A DNA stretch of 64,000 nt from Ascidiimonas aurantiaca (lineage in GTDB: Bacteria; Bacteroidota; Bacteroidia; Flavobacteriales; Flavobacteriaceae): NCBI RefSeq assembly GCF_037646345.1, contig NZ_JBBEWR010000014.1, positions 62,001 to 126,000 of the forward strand, written 5' to 3'. The notes beneath the pieces were generated by a model. The model did no database searches. It was given only the letters and a program-made list of their open reading frames with translations, and was not told where the DNA came from. Of the stretch, positions 54,790 through 63,586 are shown in pieces. How positions within the stretch are numbered: the first letter of the stretch is position 1; every line of letters begins with the position of its first letter. Both the position numbers and the translations under genes were made by a program.

Positions 54790-57700
54790 TTAATTAATCA
54801 GTATTTTTTGTTCATATATCTTATCCTTTGTAGTAAGAACAAGCACATAGAAACCAGCGGGTAATGAGTTCTCAACTGTATAGATATCCATTTCCCCATT
54901 GATATCTGCCTGAAGTACCTGATTTCCTAATAAGGTGAAAATCTGTATCTGTTCCATATATTGCTTTTTCGGCAAACTCACTATAAAGTAGCCATCGTGA
55001 GAAGGCATCGGGAAAACACGCATTCCAAAAGCTTTCCTGCCAGTGAAATCCTGTCGAAGGTCTTCACTCAAATTACTTATAAAAATATCCTGTGGTAGAA
55101 ATACATAATTTTCTAATACAGGAACAATAGTACCCGACCAACCCTGTGCCTCCAAAGCAGTATATTCTCCGTTGGCATTGGTAGTCACTGCCTGGCTGAA
55201 ACCTGTGATCGTTACATCAGGCAGCAGAGCTCCCTGATCATCACGTACCACTCCGGAAATAGTATGATCAGTGCTCACCCGAGTTCCTGTAAAATCATTC
55301 CCCATTGTGTCTGCCCGGAGATGCGTTATCTCAATAGAAACCGGTGAAAAAGTATATGCCTGAAGTGACGGGATAATAACACCCGACCAGCCCTGTGCCT
55401 CCAGAGCAGTATATTCTCCGTTGGCATTGGTAGTCACTGCCTGGCTGAAACCCGTGATCGTTACATCAGGCAGCAAAGCTCCCTGATCATCACGTACCAC
55501 TCCGGAAATAGTATGATCATTGCTCACCCGAGTTCCTGTAAAATCATTCCCCGTTGTATCTGCCCGGAGATGGGTTATCTCAATGGAAACCGGTGAAAAA
55601 GTATATCCCTGAAGTGACGGGGTAATAACACCCGACCAGCCCTGTGCTTCCAAAGCAGTATATTCTCCGTTGGCATTGGTAGTCACTGCCTGGCTGAAAC
55701 CCGTGATCGTTACATCAGGCAGCAAAGCTCCCTGATCATCACGTACCACTCCGGAAATAGTATGATCAGTGCTCACCGGAGTTCCTATAAAATCATTCCT
55801 CGTTGTGTCTGCCCGGAGATGCGTTATCTCAATAGAAACCGGTGAAAAAGTATATCCCTGAAGTGACGGGGTAATAACACCCGACCAGCCCTGTGCCTCC
55901 AAAGCAGTATATTCTCCGTTGGCATTGGTAGTCACTGCTGTACTAAATCCGTTTAATTGGGTATTGACCAGAGCATCACCCTGATTATCTTTTACGGTTC
56001 CGGAGATGGTAAAATCTAAAGGAGTTGTAGATCGAAGTACTACCACCTCTGTTACAGTATTTCCAGATATGCTTAATGCACCTCTTTCTGTCAAAAAGCC
56101 AGACGCATTTACGGTATAGGGATAGCGACCGTCTGGCAGGGTTTCAACTGCTGTTCTGCCGTTTAGATCTGTAAAATAGGGCTTCCCTTCCAGATTAATC
56201 TCAGCAGAGGCAATAGGTAATGATAAGGCATCAACTACCTCAAAAGTTACTTGAAAATAATTTTCTTTCTTAGATAAAATCAACGTTTCCGTATATACAT
56301 CCTGTGACAGCGTGATCTCCCCTGTAATGGGATAATAGTCTTCTGTTTCGGTTCGGTAACGGTATGTGTTCCCTATGGAAAGGTCGGTAATTCGTATCTC
56401 TCCCTGAGTATCAGAAGTGTAAATGTTCCCGTTAAAATTTAGTTGAACTCCCGCCAATGGTTGTGTGCCGTCACTACATTCAAATAATACCTCACCAGGT
56501 TTACTTAATAGAATTTCATAATAGGTAACGATGGGGTCTATTAGTATAGTAGCACTCGTTGTTAAATAACCGGGAGCAGATACGGTAAATTGATAAGAAG
56601 TACCTGTTACCAGATCATGAATAATGGCATCTCCACTGGTATTTGTGGTTAGAGTTCGTCCATAATACTCAATATTGGCATTAGAAATCGCTATACCGTT
56701 ACCATCTGCTATACCTAATCTAATAGATTGCGTAGAACCTGAGAGTACTACCTCTTCCACTGTATCACCTGTAATAGTATAGTTTTGTTCAACCGCACTG
56801 TAAAAAGCAGCAAATGCCCTAACGGTGTATGTACCTTGTTCCAGTTGAAAACTGATCTCCCCCTGTGAATTGGCAGTTTCACCAAGGAAAGAGGATGCCT
56901 GAAATATAAGTATCCCCGCACCCGGAATAGGACGTAAACCATCGGTTATTCTAAAGGTTACGGTATGTAAGGGCCCGGCGGGAGGCGTTAGTGTAATGGT
57001 CTCATACACATCCTGATCACTTATTACACTGGAGTGAGGTGTGGAAGGAAATCCCGGGGCAGAGACCGTAAAGTTATATGTTCCTGAGGGGAGTTCTTCC
57101 AGGCGAACCACTCCCTGATTATCTGCCCTATAGGTCGTGCCCTGACAAATCACCTCTGCCTGTGGTAATACATTAGTCCCATCGGTAAGGGTAAGTTGCA
57201 GATTATAAGCCTTTTTGAGGGCTATTCTTTTAAAAGTATTGTTTGAAACAAGCGAAAAAGTACCTGTTTGGGATTCATATCCCGAAGCTTTCACCGTATA
57301 AATGAAATTACCATTACCGGTAAAACGATATTCTCCCAGGTTATCTGTAGTATATGTAACCGGGGTACTACCCTGCTCCTCTATAATAATCTGGGCGTTA
57401 GGCAACGGGGTCGGGCCATCGGTAACCAGAAAATCACAGGTAAAGTCTGTAAAAGTATATCCTGATAATAAGACTATTTCAATAGTAGCGTCATTACCAT
57501 TAACTTCCAGAGCACCGTGATAAGGAAGGTATCTAAACTGTGTTACCGTATAGTTATAATTACCATCTGCTACATTGGTGAGCTCTATTATCCCGTTGGG
57601 ATCGGTTTTAAAGAGATCTCCATTCCATTCTACCAGAGCATCGCCTAAGGGTACTTGAACGGTATTGATTACTTTAATAGTTATGTTTCGGTTTCCGTTA

Positions 57701-60012
57701 GTAGGCGTAAATATTGCCTTTAAATTATAATTGCGATCTACTTGATTGATGTTAAGCGGGTTACTTGTCCATTGTTCTTGTGTATCTTCGTCAAGCCAGT
57801 GACTAAATGTATGGCCCGGATCAGGGTATGCCGATATTGGAGGAAAATCACTTCCGGACAAAATACGTTCAACGGCTTCTCTGTTAATCGTACCAGGACC
57901 ATCACTGGAAAACTGAATAGTTAATGGGGTTTCCCATTTTAGGATAGGCCTTTTAATGTTATCTCTTCCATACGCCAATTGCCAGTCATTTACCATATCA
58001 AAATGAGTATTCACAATTAGGGGAATGGAAAAGAAATTACTTGTATAGCCGGTAGTTCCGCGATCGCCCTGATTAGTGCCTTTATTTAGATTAGTGGTAT
58101 TGCGATCATATATTCCTCTTATTGAGGTATTATTGTCTCTATAGCTTACAATGGCTCCCGAAGTACGATCGGACAGTACCCGGCCAGCGGCATACACTTC
58201 AAACACAAATGAGTTGCCCTCAATTGCCCCAATGATGCCTCCTACTGTGTCTTTTCCATACGTACGTGCCAGACTATATGTGTTTTCTACATTACTATTA
58301 GTTCCTTTTCCCATAATCCCCCCGATACTGCTATTACCAATGATCAAGCCGGTCACATAACATCTTGATATTTGAGAACCTCCCTTATCAAGGCCTGCAA
58401 TACCTGCCGTATAATCTTTACCTGTAATACTGGCATCATCAAGTCCCAGCTCGGAAATACTCGCGTTTTGCGTATAACCAAAAAGCCCCGTCGCACTTTG
58501 TTGTGGTCTGTTTATGTACAAATTTACAATACGATGTCCCTGACCTTTAAAACTTCCTGTAAAAGGGTATGATTCATCACCAATAGGTTGAAAACCTTTT
58601 CCCTGGTTCCAGGTTTTGGATATCATAGCATCAATATCTGCTATGAGTACAAAGTGTTGCGTTCGTAATGAAGGTATGGTATGAATATCCTGTAACTGTT
58701 GCAGAGTAGCGATCTGATAGGGATCTGTTTCCGTACCGCTTCCTCCTTCAAAAGCAAGATTTTCCGTAAAAACAGCAATATAGTTTTGATTCCCAGAAGC
58801 GGGAAAGGAATACGGATTTGCGGTAGAGACCAGAGTACCTTCCAGTTCCCAGCCCTGAAAAGTATAACGCGGATTGATCTCGTATTTTAAAGTTACGGGA
58901 TCATTACTCTTGTAGTATCCTGCTCCTGTAACTGAAGCTGCAGGTCGTGGTCGTACCTGTACCTGTACAAAAAGTGGAGCCAGTTGCATTTTTAAATAGG
59001 GTCTGGTTATATTATCAATTGTTGTAATCACACCTATCTCCCAAACAGCCTGCAAATCCCATCCGGCATTGGTAAATTGCTGTGTATTGGAAAAACCCGA
59101 AGTATCCAGGGCGGTTACTCCCAGAATATCTCCCTGTCCTACCCCCAGTGTTTGACCGGTGCTGTTCCTATCAAAAAAAGAGTCTTCTATAGTACCATTT
59201 ACATTTCTAAAACCTGCAAAACCACCGCTAAGAGGCGCGGTTACCCGTCCTATAGCATAACACTTCTCAAGGTTTCCGGTATTTAAAAGCCCTGAAAAAC
59301 CACCCGCAATTTGAACAGCATCTACAGACCCGCCCGCCCAGCAGTCTGCCACGGTCGCATCCTGCAGCGAACCAGAAAAACCCCCTGCTATTACTCCAAA
59401 AACATTAACCATTGCATACGATTCCCTTACATGAGATCTAACAATCATGGCTGTTAATCCTCCGGCAATACTCGATTGGTTACGGACATTTACCGTTCCT
59501 GTCACAAAACAAAATCGGATATTTGAATCTGAAATCACGCCTGCCAGTCCTCCGGCATTGTTATCCCCTGTAACCGAAATAGAGTGTAGCCCGAGGTTTT
59601 CTACGGTAGCTCTTTCCAGGGCACCAAACAAACCTACATAAGACTCATTAGGACGATTGCTATATATATTGGAAATAGAATGCCCTCGACCATCAAAAGT
59701 ACCGGTAAAAGCTACCCGCTGCCTGGTCCCGTTTAAATTATCTCCTATGGGTGAAAACCCCAGTCCCCCATTCCAGTTTATGGTATTTGAAGCATCAATA
59801 TCACGGGAGAGTATGAAGTGTTGATCCCAGTAGTCTTCGTGTTCGGAAAGATATTGTAAGTTGGTAAGATCACTTATTTCATAAGGAGACTCGTAAGTAC
59901 CATTACCTCCGGAAAACTGAGCACTTATCTGGGTAAACCCAAGTAGCACAAAAAGTAAAATACACTTGATACGTAACCATTGAAATTGGGTAAACAGGCT
60001 ACAATTTTTCAT
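54790..60012 (-). CDS. Giant T9SS-exported multidomain surface protein
   Basis: A 1,740-residue protein from the ATG at 60012 (a GTG 24 bases earlier is less likely). It has a signal peptide (ending FTQISAQ), then GLUG-type repeats (FDGRGHSISNIYSNRPNESYVGLFG, VTGDNNAGGLAG), an InlB-like MKLQLAPLFVQV... / YTFQGWELEGT repeat, a second GLUG block, and several carboxypeptidase-regulatory modules. Four near-identical 83-residue units follow, each containing QAVTTNANGEYTALEAQGWS or a close variant. A type A sorting domain closes it (MRVFPMPSHDGYF ... KIYEQKILIN). It is expected on the cell surface. Its role is unknown; the parts fit adhesion. Confidence 0.88.
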   Translation of the reverse strand: MKNCSLFTQFQWLRIKCILLFVLLGFTQISAQFSGGNGTYESPYEISDLTNLQYLSEHEDYWDQHFILSRDIDASNTINWNGGLGFSPIGDNLNGTRQRVAFTGTFDGRGHSISNIYSNRPNESYVGLFGALERATVENLGLHSISVTGDNNAGGLAGVISDSNIRFCFVTGTVNVRNQSSIAGGLTAMIVRSHVRESYAMVNVFGVIAGGFSGSLQDATVADCWAGGSVDAVQIAGGFSGLLNTGNLEKCYAIGRVTAPLSGGFAGFRNVNGTIEDSFFDRNSTGQTLGVGQGDILGVTALDTSGFSNTQQFTNAGWDLQAVWEIGVITTIDNITRPYLKMQLAPLFVQVQVRPRPAASVTGAGYYKSNDPVTLKYEINPRYTFQGWELEGTLVSTANPYSFPASGNQNYIAVFTENLAFEGGSGTETDPYQIATLQQLQDIHTIPSLRTQHFVLIADIDAMISKTWNQGKGFQPIGDESYPFTGSFKGQGHRIVNLYINRPQQSATGLFGYTQNASISELGLDDASITGKDYTAGIAGLDKGGSQISRCYVTGLIIGNSSIGGIMGKGTNSNVENTYSLARTYGKDTVGGIIGAIEGNSFVFEVYAAGRVLSDRTSGAIVSYRDNNTSIRGIYDRNTTNLNKGTNQGDRGTTGYTSNFFSIPLIVNTHFDMVNDWQLAYGRDNIKRPILKWETPLTIQFSSDGPGTINREAVERILSGSDFPPISAYPDPGHTFSHWLDEDTQEQWTSNPLNINQVDRNYNLKAIFTPTNGNRNITIKVINTVQVPLGDALVEWNGDLFKTDPNGIIELTNVADGNYNYTVTQFRYLPYHGALEVNGNDATIEIVLLSGYTFTDFTCDFLVTDGPTPLPNAQIIIEEQGSTPVTYTTDNLGEYRFTGNGNFIYTVKASGYESQTGTFSLVSNNTFKRIALKKAYNLQLTLTDGTNVLPQAEVICQGTTYRADNQGVVRLEELPSGTYNFTVSAPGFPSTPHSSVISDQDVYETITLTPPAGPLHTVTFRITDGLRPIPGAGILIFQASSFLGETANSQGEISFQLEQGTYTVRAFAAFYSAVEQNYTITGDTVEEVVLSGSTQSIRLGIADGNGIAISNANIEYYGRTLTTNTSGDAIIHDLVTGTSYQFTVSAPGYLTTSATILIDPIVTYYEILLSKPGEVLFECSDGTQPLAGVQLNFNGNIYTSDTQGEIRITDLSIGNTYRYRTETEDYYPITGEITLSQDVYTETLILSKKENYFQVTFEVVDALSLPIASAEINLEGKPYFTDLNGRTAVETLPDGRYPYTVNASGFLTERGALSISGNTVTEVVVLRSTTPLDFTISGTVKDNQGDALVNTQLNGFSTAVTTNANGEYTALEAQGWSGVITPSLQGYTFSPVSIEITHLRADTTRNDFIGTPVSTDHTISGVVRDDQGALLPDVTITGFSQAVTTNANGEYTALEAQGWSGVITPSLQGYTFSPVSIEITHLRADTTGNDFTGTRVSNDHTISGVVRDDQGALLPDVTITGFSQAVTTNANGEYTALEAQGWSGVIIPSLQAYTFSPVSIEITHLRADTMGNDFTGTRVSTDHTISGVVRDDQGALLPDVTITGFSQAVTTNANGEYTALEAQGWSGTIVPVLENYVFLPQDIFISNLSEDLRQDFTGRKAFGMRVFPMPSHDGYFIVSLPKKQYMEQIQIFTLLGNQVLQADINGEMDIYTVENSLPAGFYVLVLTTKDKIYEQKILIN
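55060..56020 (-). repeat. Near-identical 249-bp tandem repeats
   Basis: The string ccctgatcatcacgtacc recurs at 249-bp steps (55232, 55481 and 55730), so each unit encodes 83 residues. A fourth, more diverged unit begins near 56010 and a final partial one ends near 55040. The copies differ at only a few bases, pointing to recent amplification or gene conversion within the large surface-protein gene. Confidence 0.85.
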
Positions 60013-60090
60013 AAATAAAATAAGATTTAGAGCCACAAAAAACTTGTATTAAATGAAAACTAATACATAGTATAAAGGTAAGAATCATTT

Positions 60091-60098
60091 CAAATGTA
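60091..60098 (-). promoter_or_regulatory. -7 box upstream of the T9SS surface protein
   Basis: TACATTTG on the minus strand, about 80 bases before the ATG; no clear TTG partner. An 11-base direct repeat, TGGTGCGATAC, lies further upstream at 60235 and 60263. Confidence 0.35.
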
Positions 60099-60311
60099 GT
60101 AAATCATTTTTTTATCACCGCGAATGGGGATTTTTTAACTCAAATTCTCTGACACATATTCACTAAAAGACAATTAAATAAAAAGGTGGGGATTGTATAA
60201 TTCATAAACTAACTGGCATATATAAAAATGTGTATGGTGCGATACGATTTTTAAGATCTGAGTGGTGCGATACTTAAAAAATACTGCTCAAAACTCCCTG
60301 TTGGCAGTTAT

Positions 60312-60851
60312 TCAGGTATTTTCCGGCACTTTACCTACTACATTTTTGTAGAAAGACCGCATGTAAGCAAAGTCCTCTTCTTTGTTTTTTCCGGGATAAA
60401 AAGGTGCGCTTATTTTCACTTCTTTTTTACCAAAATCAAAAGCTACCATAACAATAGGAACCCCGGCCTGTTTAGCAATATAATAAAATCCGGTTTTCCA
60501 TTCTTTTACGCGTTTCCTGGTACCTTCCGGTGCAAGGGCGAGTCTGAATTCGGGCCTTTTTTCAAAAAGGGAGGCAATGGCCTGAACTTTATTTTGTCCG
60601 GAAGTTCTGTCTAAAGGGGTCCCTCCCATCCACCTGAAATACCAGCCAAAAGGAGGGGTAAACAACTCTTTCTTACCCACAAAGTTAATTTGTATGCCTA
60701 AAATACCCCGTACCAGCACCCCTATGTAGAAGTCGTGCCAACTGGTATGAGGCACCACAATAACTACACATTTATTAATAGATGGAAAAGTACTGGGTAT
60801 TTTCCAGCCCAACAGTTTGGTAAATATATATGTGTAAATAGATTTTTTCAT
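60312..60851 (-). CDS. PlsC-like 1-acyl-glycerol-3-phosphate / lysophospholipid acyltransferase
   Basis: A 179-residue acyltransferase. HTSWHDFY carries the HxxxxD catalytic pair, GGTPLDR the phosphate-binding block and APEGTRK the EGTR motif. It is shorter than full PlsC and lacks a strong N-terminal membrane helix. Such short members acylate lysophospholipids, ornithine lipids or other acceptors; the true acceptor is unclear. It follows the KdnB-like gene after a hairpin, so it may be transcribed separately. Confidence 0.87.
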   Translation of the reverse strand: MKKSIYTYIFTKLLGWKIPSTFPSINKCVVIVVPHTSWHDFYIGVLVRGILGIQINFVGKKELFTPPFGWYFRWMGGTPLDRTSGQNKVQAIASLFEKRPEFRLALAPEGTRKRVKEWKTGFYYIAKQAGVPIVMVAFDFGKKEVKISAPFYPGKNKEEDFAYMRSFYKNVVGKVPENT

Positions 60852-60854
60852 TCC

Positions 60855-60900
60855 ATAAAAAAGTTTCAGTATTTAATGACCCTTGGAATTGCTGAAACTT
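60855..60900 (-). terminator. Terminator after the KdnB-like gene
   Basis: On the minus strand AAGTTTCAG (60900-60892) pairs with CTGAAACTT (60869-60861), followed by T6. It lies 8 bases past the stop. Confidence 0.65.
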
Positions 60901-60908
60901 CTGGCGAG

Positions 60909-61988
60909 TTATATTTTTTCGTAAATTTCACGAAGTTTGCTACGGGTAATTTGTTTTCTCCAATCTTTCCCTATTGCATTTTCCCACAGGGGTTCTAAGC
61001 TTAAAGCAATGTCTATCATCTTATTAAAACCTTGATCACTGAGGGTACTACATATGTTTTTTCGTAAGTTAATTTCCTGTTTTTCGAGTATTCTTTTAAA
61101 AACAGAAACACCTTCGGGATAAAATGCTTCTAAATGATCAAAAACGAGACAATTTCCTTCTCCATGTTTTATACCAAACATAAAAGAGAGTCCGTAACTA
61201 AGAGCATGTGCCACACCTACCTGCGAGTATGCAATGCTCATACCTCCGTGCCAGGAAGCCATCATTAACTTATCACTGAGTTCTTCCTGTGGAAGATCAC
61301 TCAAGAATACATCTAGACAAAGGTCATATGCTTTCTCTCCGTAGCTCTGGCTAAAGGTATTGAGAAAACTGCCGTTAAGAGACTCAACGCAGTGAATAAA
61401 ACAATCCATTCCTGTATAGAACCATTGTTCTCTGGGTACTCCTGAGGTAAGGTCAGGATCTAAAAGTACCTGATCAAAAGGAGTATAATCAGAGTTAATA
61501 CCCAGTTTTTTTTGGGGACCGGTTAGAACGGTGGTTCGGGATACCTCGGCCCCGGTGCCGCTAATGGTTGGGATACCTGCATGATACAATGCCGGTTTTT
61601 TTACCAGGTCCCATCCCTGATAACTGTCGGTTTTCCCTTCATTGGTGAGCATAATAGCTACTGCCTTAGCAAGGTCCATTACGGTACCTCCTCCTATTCC
61701 CAGGATCCCCAGAGGCTTTTTTTCAATGTTGTTTTTTATGTAAGTAACCAGTTCATCAACCTGATCGGTCTTTGGTTCTTCTGCCGCCGAAATAAAAATA
61801 ATACGATCATTAAAAATAGCGGGGATCTTTGATAAAAAAGTACTCCTGTCTTCAAATACGTCGTCTATTAAAAATATAAAAGGAGCCACGTCGTCTTTGC
61901 GCATGGGAAGCAAGATCTCGTGCAAGTGCTCAAAACTTCCCCTGCCAAACATAACCCTGGGTACCATCGGAAAATTTCTATACTTCAT
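60909..61988 (-). CDS. kdnB: KdnB-like iron-containing alcohol dehydrogenase (3-deoxy-manno-octulosonate 8-oxidase)
   Basis: A 359-residue group III alcohol dehydrogenase. GIGGGTVMDLAKAVAIML binds NAD, and PTISGTGAEVSRTTVLTG and the metal ligands D194, H198 (DCFIHCVESLNG), H262-region (GVAHALSYGLSFMFGIKHGEGN) are present. The MKYRNFPMVPRVMFGRGSF start and length match the Shewanella KdnB type that oxidises Kdo at C8 on the way to 8-amino-Kdo. KdsB lies about 0.8 kb away, which supports the call. The aminotransferase KdnA is not in this window. Confidence 0.75.
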   Translation of the reverse strand: MKYRNFPMVPRVMFGRGSFEHLHEILLPMRKDDVAPFIFLIDDVFEDRSTFLSKIPAIFNDRIIFISAAEEPKTDQVDELVTYIKNNIEKKPLGILGIGGGTVMDLAKAVAIMLTNEGKTDSYQGWDLVKKPALYHAGIPTISGTGAEVSRTTVLTGPQKKLGINSDYTPFDQVLLDPDLTSGVPREQWFYTGMDCFIHCVESLNGSFLNTFSQSYGEKAYDLCLDVFLSDLPQEELSDKLMMASWHGGMSIAYSQVGVAHALSYGLSFMFGIKHGEGNCLVFDHLEAFYPEGVSVFKRILEKQEINLRKNICSTLSDQGFNKMIDIALSLEPLWENAIGKDWRKQITRSKLREIYEKI

Positions 61989-62124
61989 TATTAAGACTTA
62001 ATCTGTATTTTTTCATTTATCTATCACTTAAAACTTTGAAAAGGAACCTGTTACCTGCATAAAAGCGGGTATCTTGATGCATCCGGCAGAATACGATATA
62101 CAACTGTTTGCGCACATTCACTCC

Positions 62125-62817
62125 TTATAAAAAATTCAGGACCTCTTTAATCGAGGTTAGCGTATGATACGATCCGTTTTCTTCATGTGGAGAAACCGTT
62201 TCGTGTGCCCAGGTGGTATGAAAAGGAATATGTATGGCTCTGGCCCCTATATTTACCAACGGAAGCACGTCTGATTTTAAAGAATTCCCTATCATAAGAA
62301 ATTCGGAAACCGGGATCTCCAGATGCTCCAGAAGGTTAGAATAATTCGTTTCTTTTTTATCACTCAATACTTCGATATGGTGAAAATATTTAGATAGTCC
62401 GGATTTTTCCAGTTTACGTTCCTGATCCAGCAGGTCCCCTTTAGTAAGGAGGATGATCCTGTATTTTTCATACAGGCTTTCAAGCACCTCTTTCACTCCG
62501 TCCAGGAGTTCTACCGGTTTATCGATCATTTCTTTTCCTATAGAAAGGATCTCGGAAATGGTACTTACCGGTATTTTACCATTTGAAAGGTCAATAGCCG
62601 ATTCGATCATGGAAAGCGTAAACCCCTTGATACCAAAACCGTATAGATTGAGGTTATCAATCTCTACTTTAAAAAGCTCCTGATCGATCTTATTTTCCGT
62701 TTCATAAGCGCTTAAGAGTCTTGCAAACCTGTGTTCTGCCTCTCTAAAATAGGTTTCGTTTACCCACAACGTATCATCTGCATCAAAACCTATAACATTG
62801 ATTCCATTATAATTCAT
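62125..62817 (-). CDS. HAD-superfamily hydrolase
   Basis: A 230-residue HAD protein with FDADDTLW (nucleophile Asp) at the start, ILLTKGD as motif II, a Lys in the KKETNY region and IGNSLKSDVLP as motif IV. The all-helical cap between residues 20 and 95 puts it in subfamily I (YjjG-like), not the tetrameric KdsC type. It overlaps kdsB by 4 bases, so the two are translationally coupled. The substrate is unknown; a role in sugar or nucleotide clean-up next to Kdo activation is possible. Confidence 0.87.
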   Translation of the reverse strand: MNYNGINVIGFDADDTLWVNETYFREAEHRFARLLSAYETENKIDQELFKVEIDNLNLYGFGIKGFTLSMIESAIDLSNGKIPVSTISEILSIGKEMIDKPVELLDGVKEVLESLYEKYRIILLTKGDLLDQERKLEKSGLSKYFHHIEVLSDKKETNYSNLLEHLEIPVSEFLMIGNSLKSDVLPLVNIGARAIHIPFHTTWAHETVSPHEENGSYHTLTSIKEVLNFL

Positions 62818-63542
62818 AACATAGCCTTTTTAGCTTTATCCAGGTCTTCCGGAGTATCGATTTCTATTCCGGTCACTTCAGTTTCTATCATTTTTATTTT
62901 ACGTCCGTATTCCAGATACCGTATCGCTTCTATTTTTTCGGTAGCTTCTAAGGGCATCATGCGTAAAGTGGGGAAATCTACCAGTGCCTGTTTTCTAAAA
63001 GCATATATGCCTTTGTGTTTGTAATAGGTGGCTCCGGTATTCCTTGCACGCGGATACGGAATAGGTGCCCTGGAGAAGTACAGAGCAAACCCATTGGTAT
63101 CTACCACTACTTTCACTGTATTCGGGTTATTGATCTCTTCAGGATCATTTATAGGGGTCATTAACGAAGCCAGGTCTATACGGCGGTCCTTATCTTCTTT
63201 AAAAACTGTGAGAAGTTTGCGAAGGCTTTCGGCCTCTGTAAAAGGCTCATCACCCTGAACATTTACCACTATATCTACTTCCATATCTGCAACTGCCTCT
63301 GCTATACGGTCACTTCCGCATTCGTGAGTTTGCCGGCTCATGATCGCTTGACCGCCATGATTGGTAATCTCATCAAAAATTAGCGAGCTGTCTGTTACCA
63401 CATACACTTCACTAAAAAGGCCGGTATTTACAGTGGCCTCATAGGTGCGTAAAATTACTGTTTTACCATGCAGGTCCTGCATAAGTTTCCCCGGAAAACG
63501 TGATGCTTCATAACGGGCAGGTATCATTGAAATAACTTTCAT
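62814..63542 (-). CDS. kdsB: 3-deoxy-manno-octulosonate cytidylyltransferase
   Basis: A 242-residue CMP-Kdo synthetase. IPARYEASRFPGKLM is the nucleotide loop, and VVTDSS, QTHECGSDRIAEA, NVQGDEPF and a late GIEIDTPEDLDKA are typical. It activates Kdo, or the 8-amino form in organisms with KdnA/KdnB, for lipopolysaccharide core assembly. First gene of a three-gene leftward set with the HAD hydrolase and the KdnB-like gene. Confidence 0.94.
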   Translation of the reverse strand: MKVISMIPARYEASRFPGKLMQDLHGKTVILRTYEATVNTGLFSEVYVVTDSSLIFDEITNHGGQAIMSRQTHECGSDRIAEAVADMEVDIVVNVQGDEPFTEAESLRKLLTVFKEDKDRRIDLASLMTPINDPEEINNPNTVKVVVDTNGFALYFSRAPIPYPRARNTGATYYKHKGIYAFRKQALVDFPTLRMMPLEATEKIEAIRYLEYGRKIKMIETEVTGIEIDTPEDLDKAKKAML

Positions 63543-63586
63543 AAAAAGTCAAATAAATGTCAAAAATAAGATTTACAAACGGATTT

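Noticed and set aside
55060..56020. Repeats considered as a CRISPR array
   Set aside because: The units are 249 bp, tandem and in frame inside a protein gene, with no spacers.
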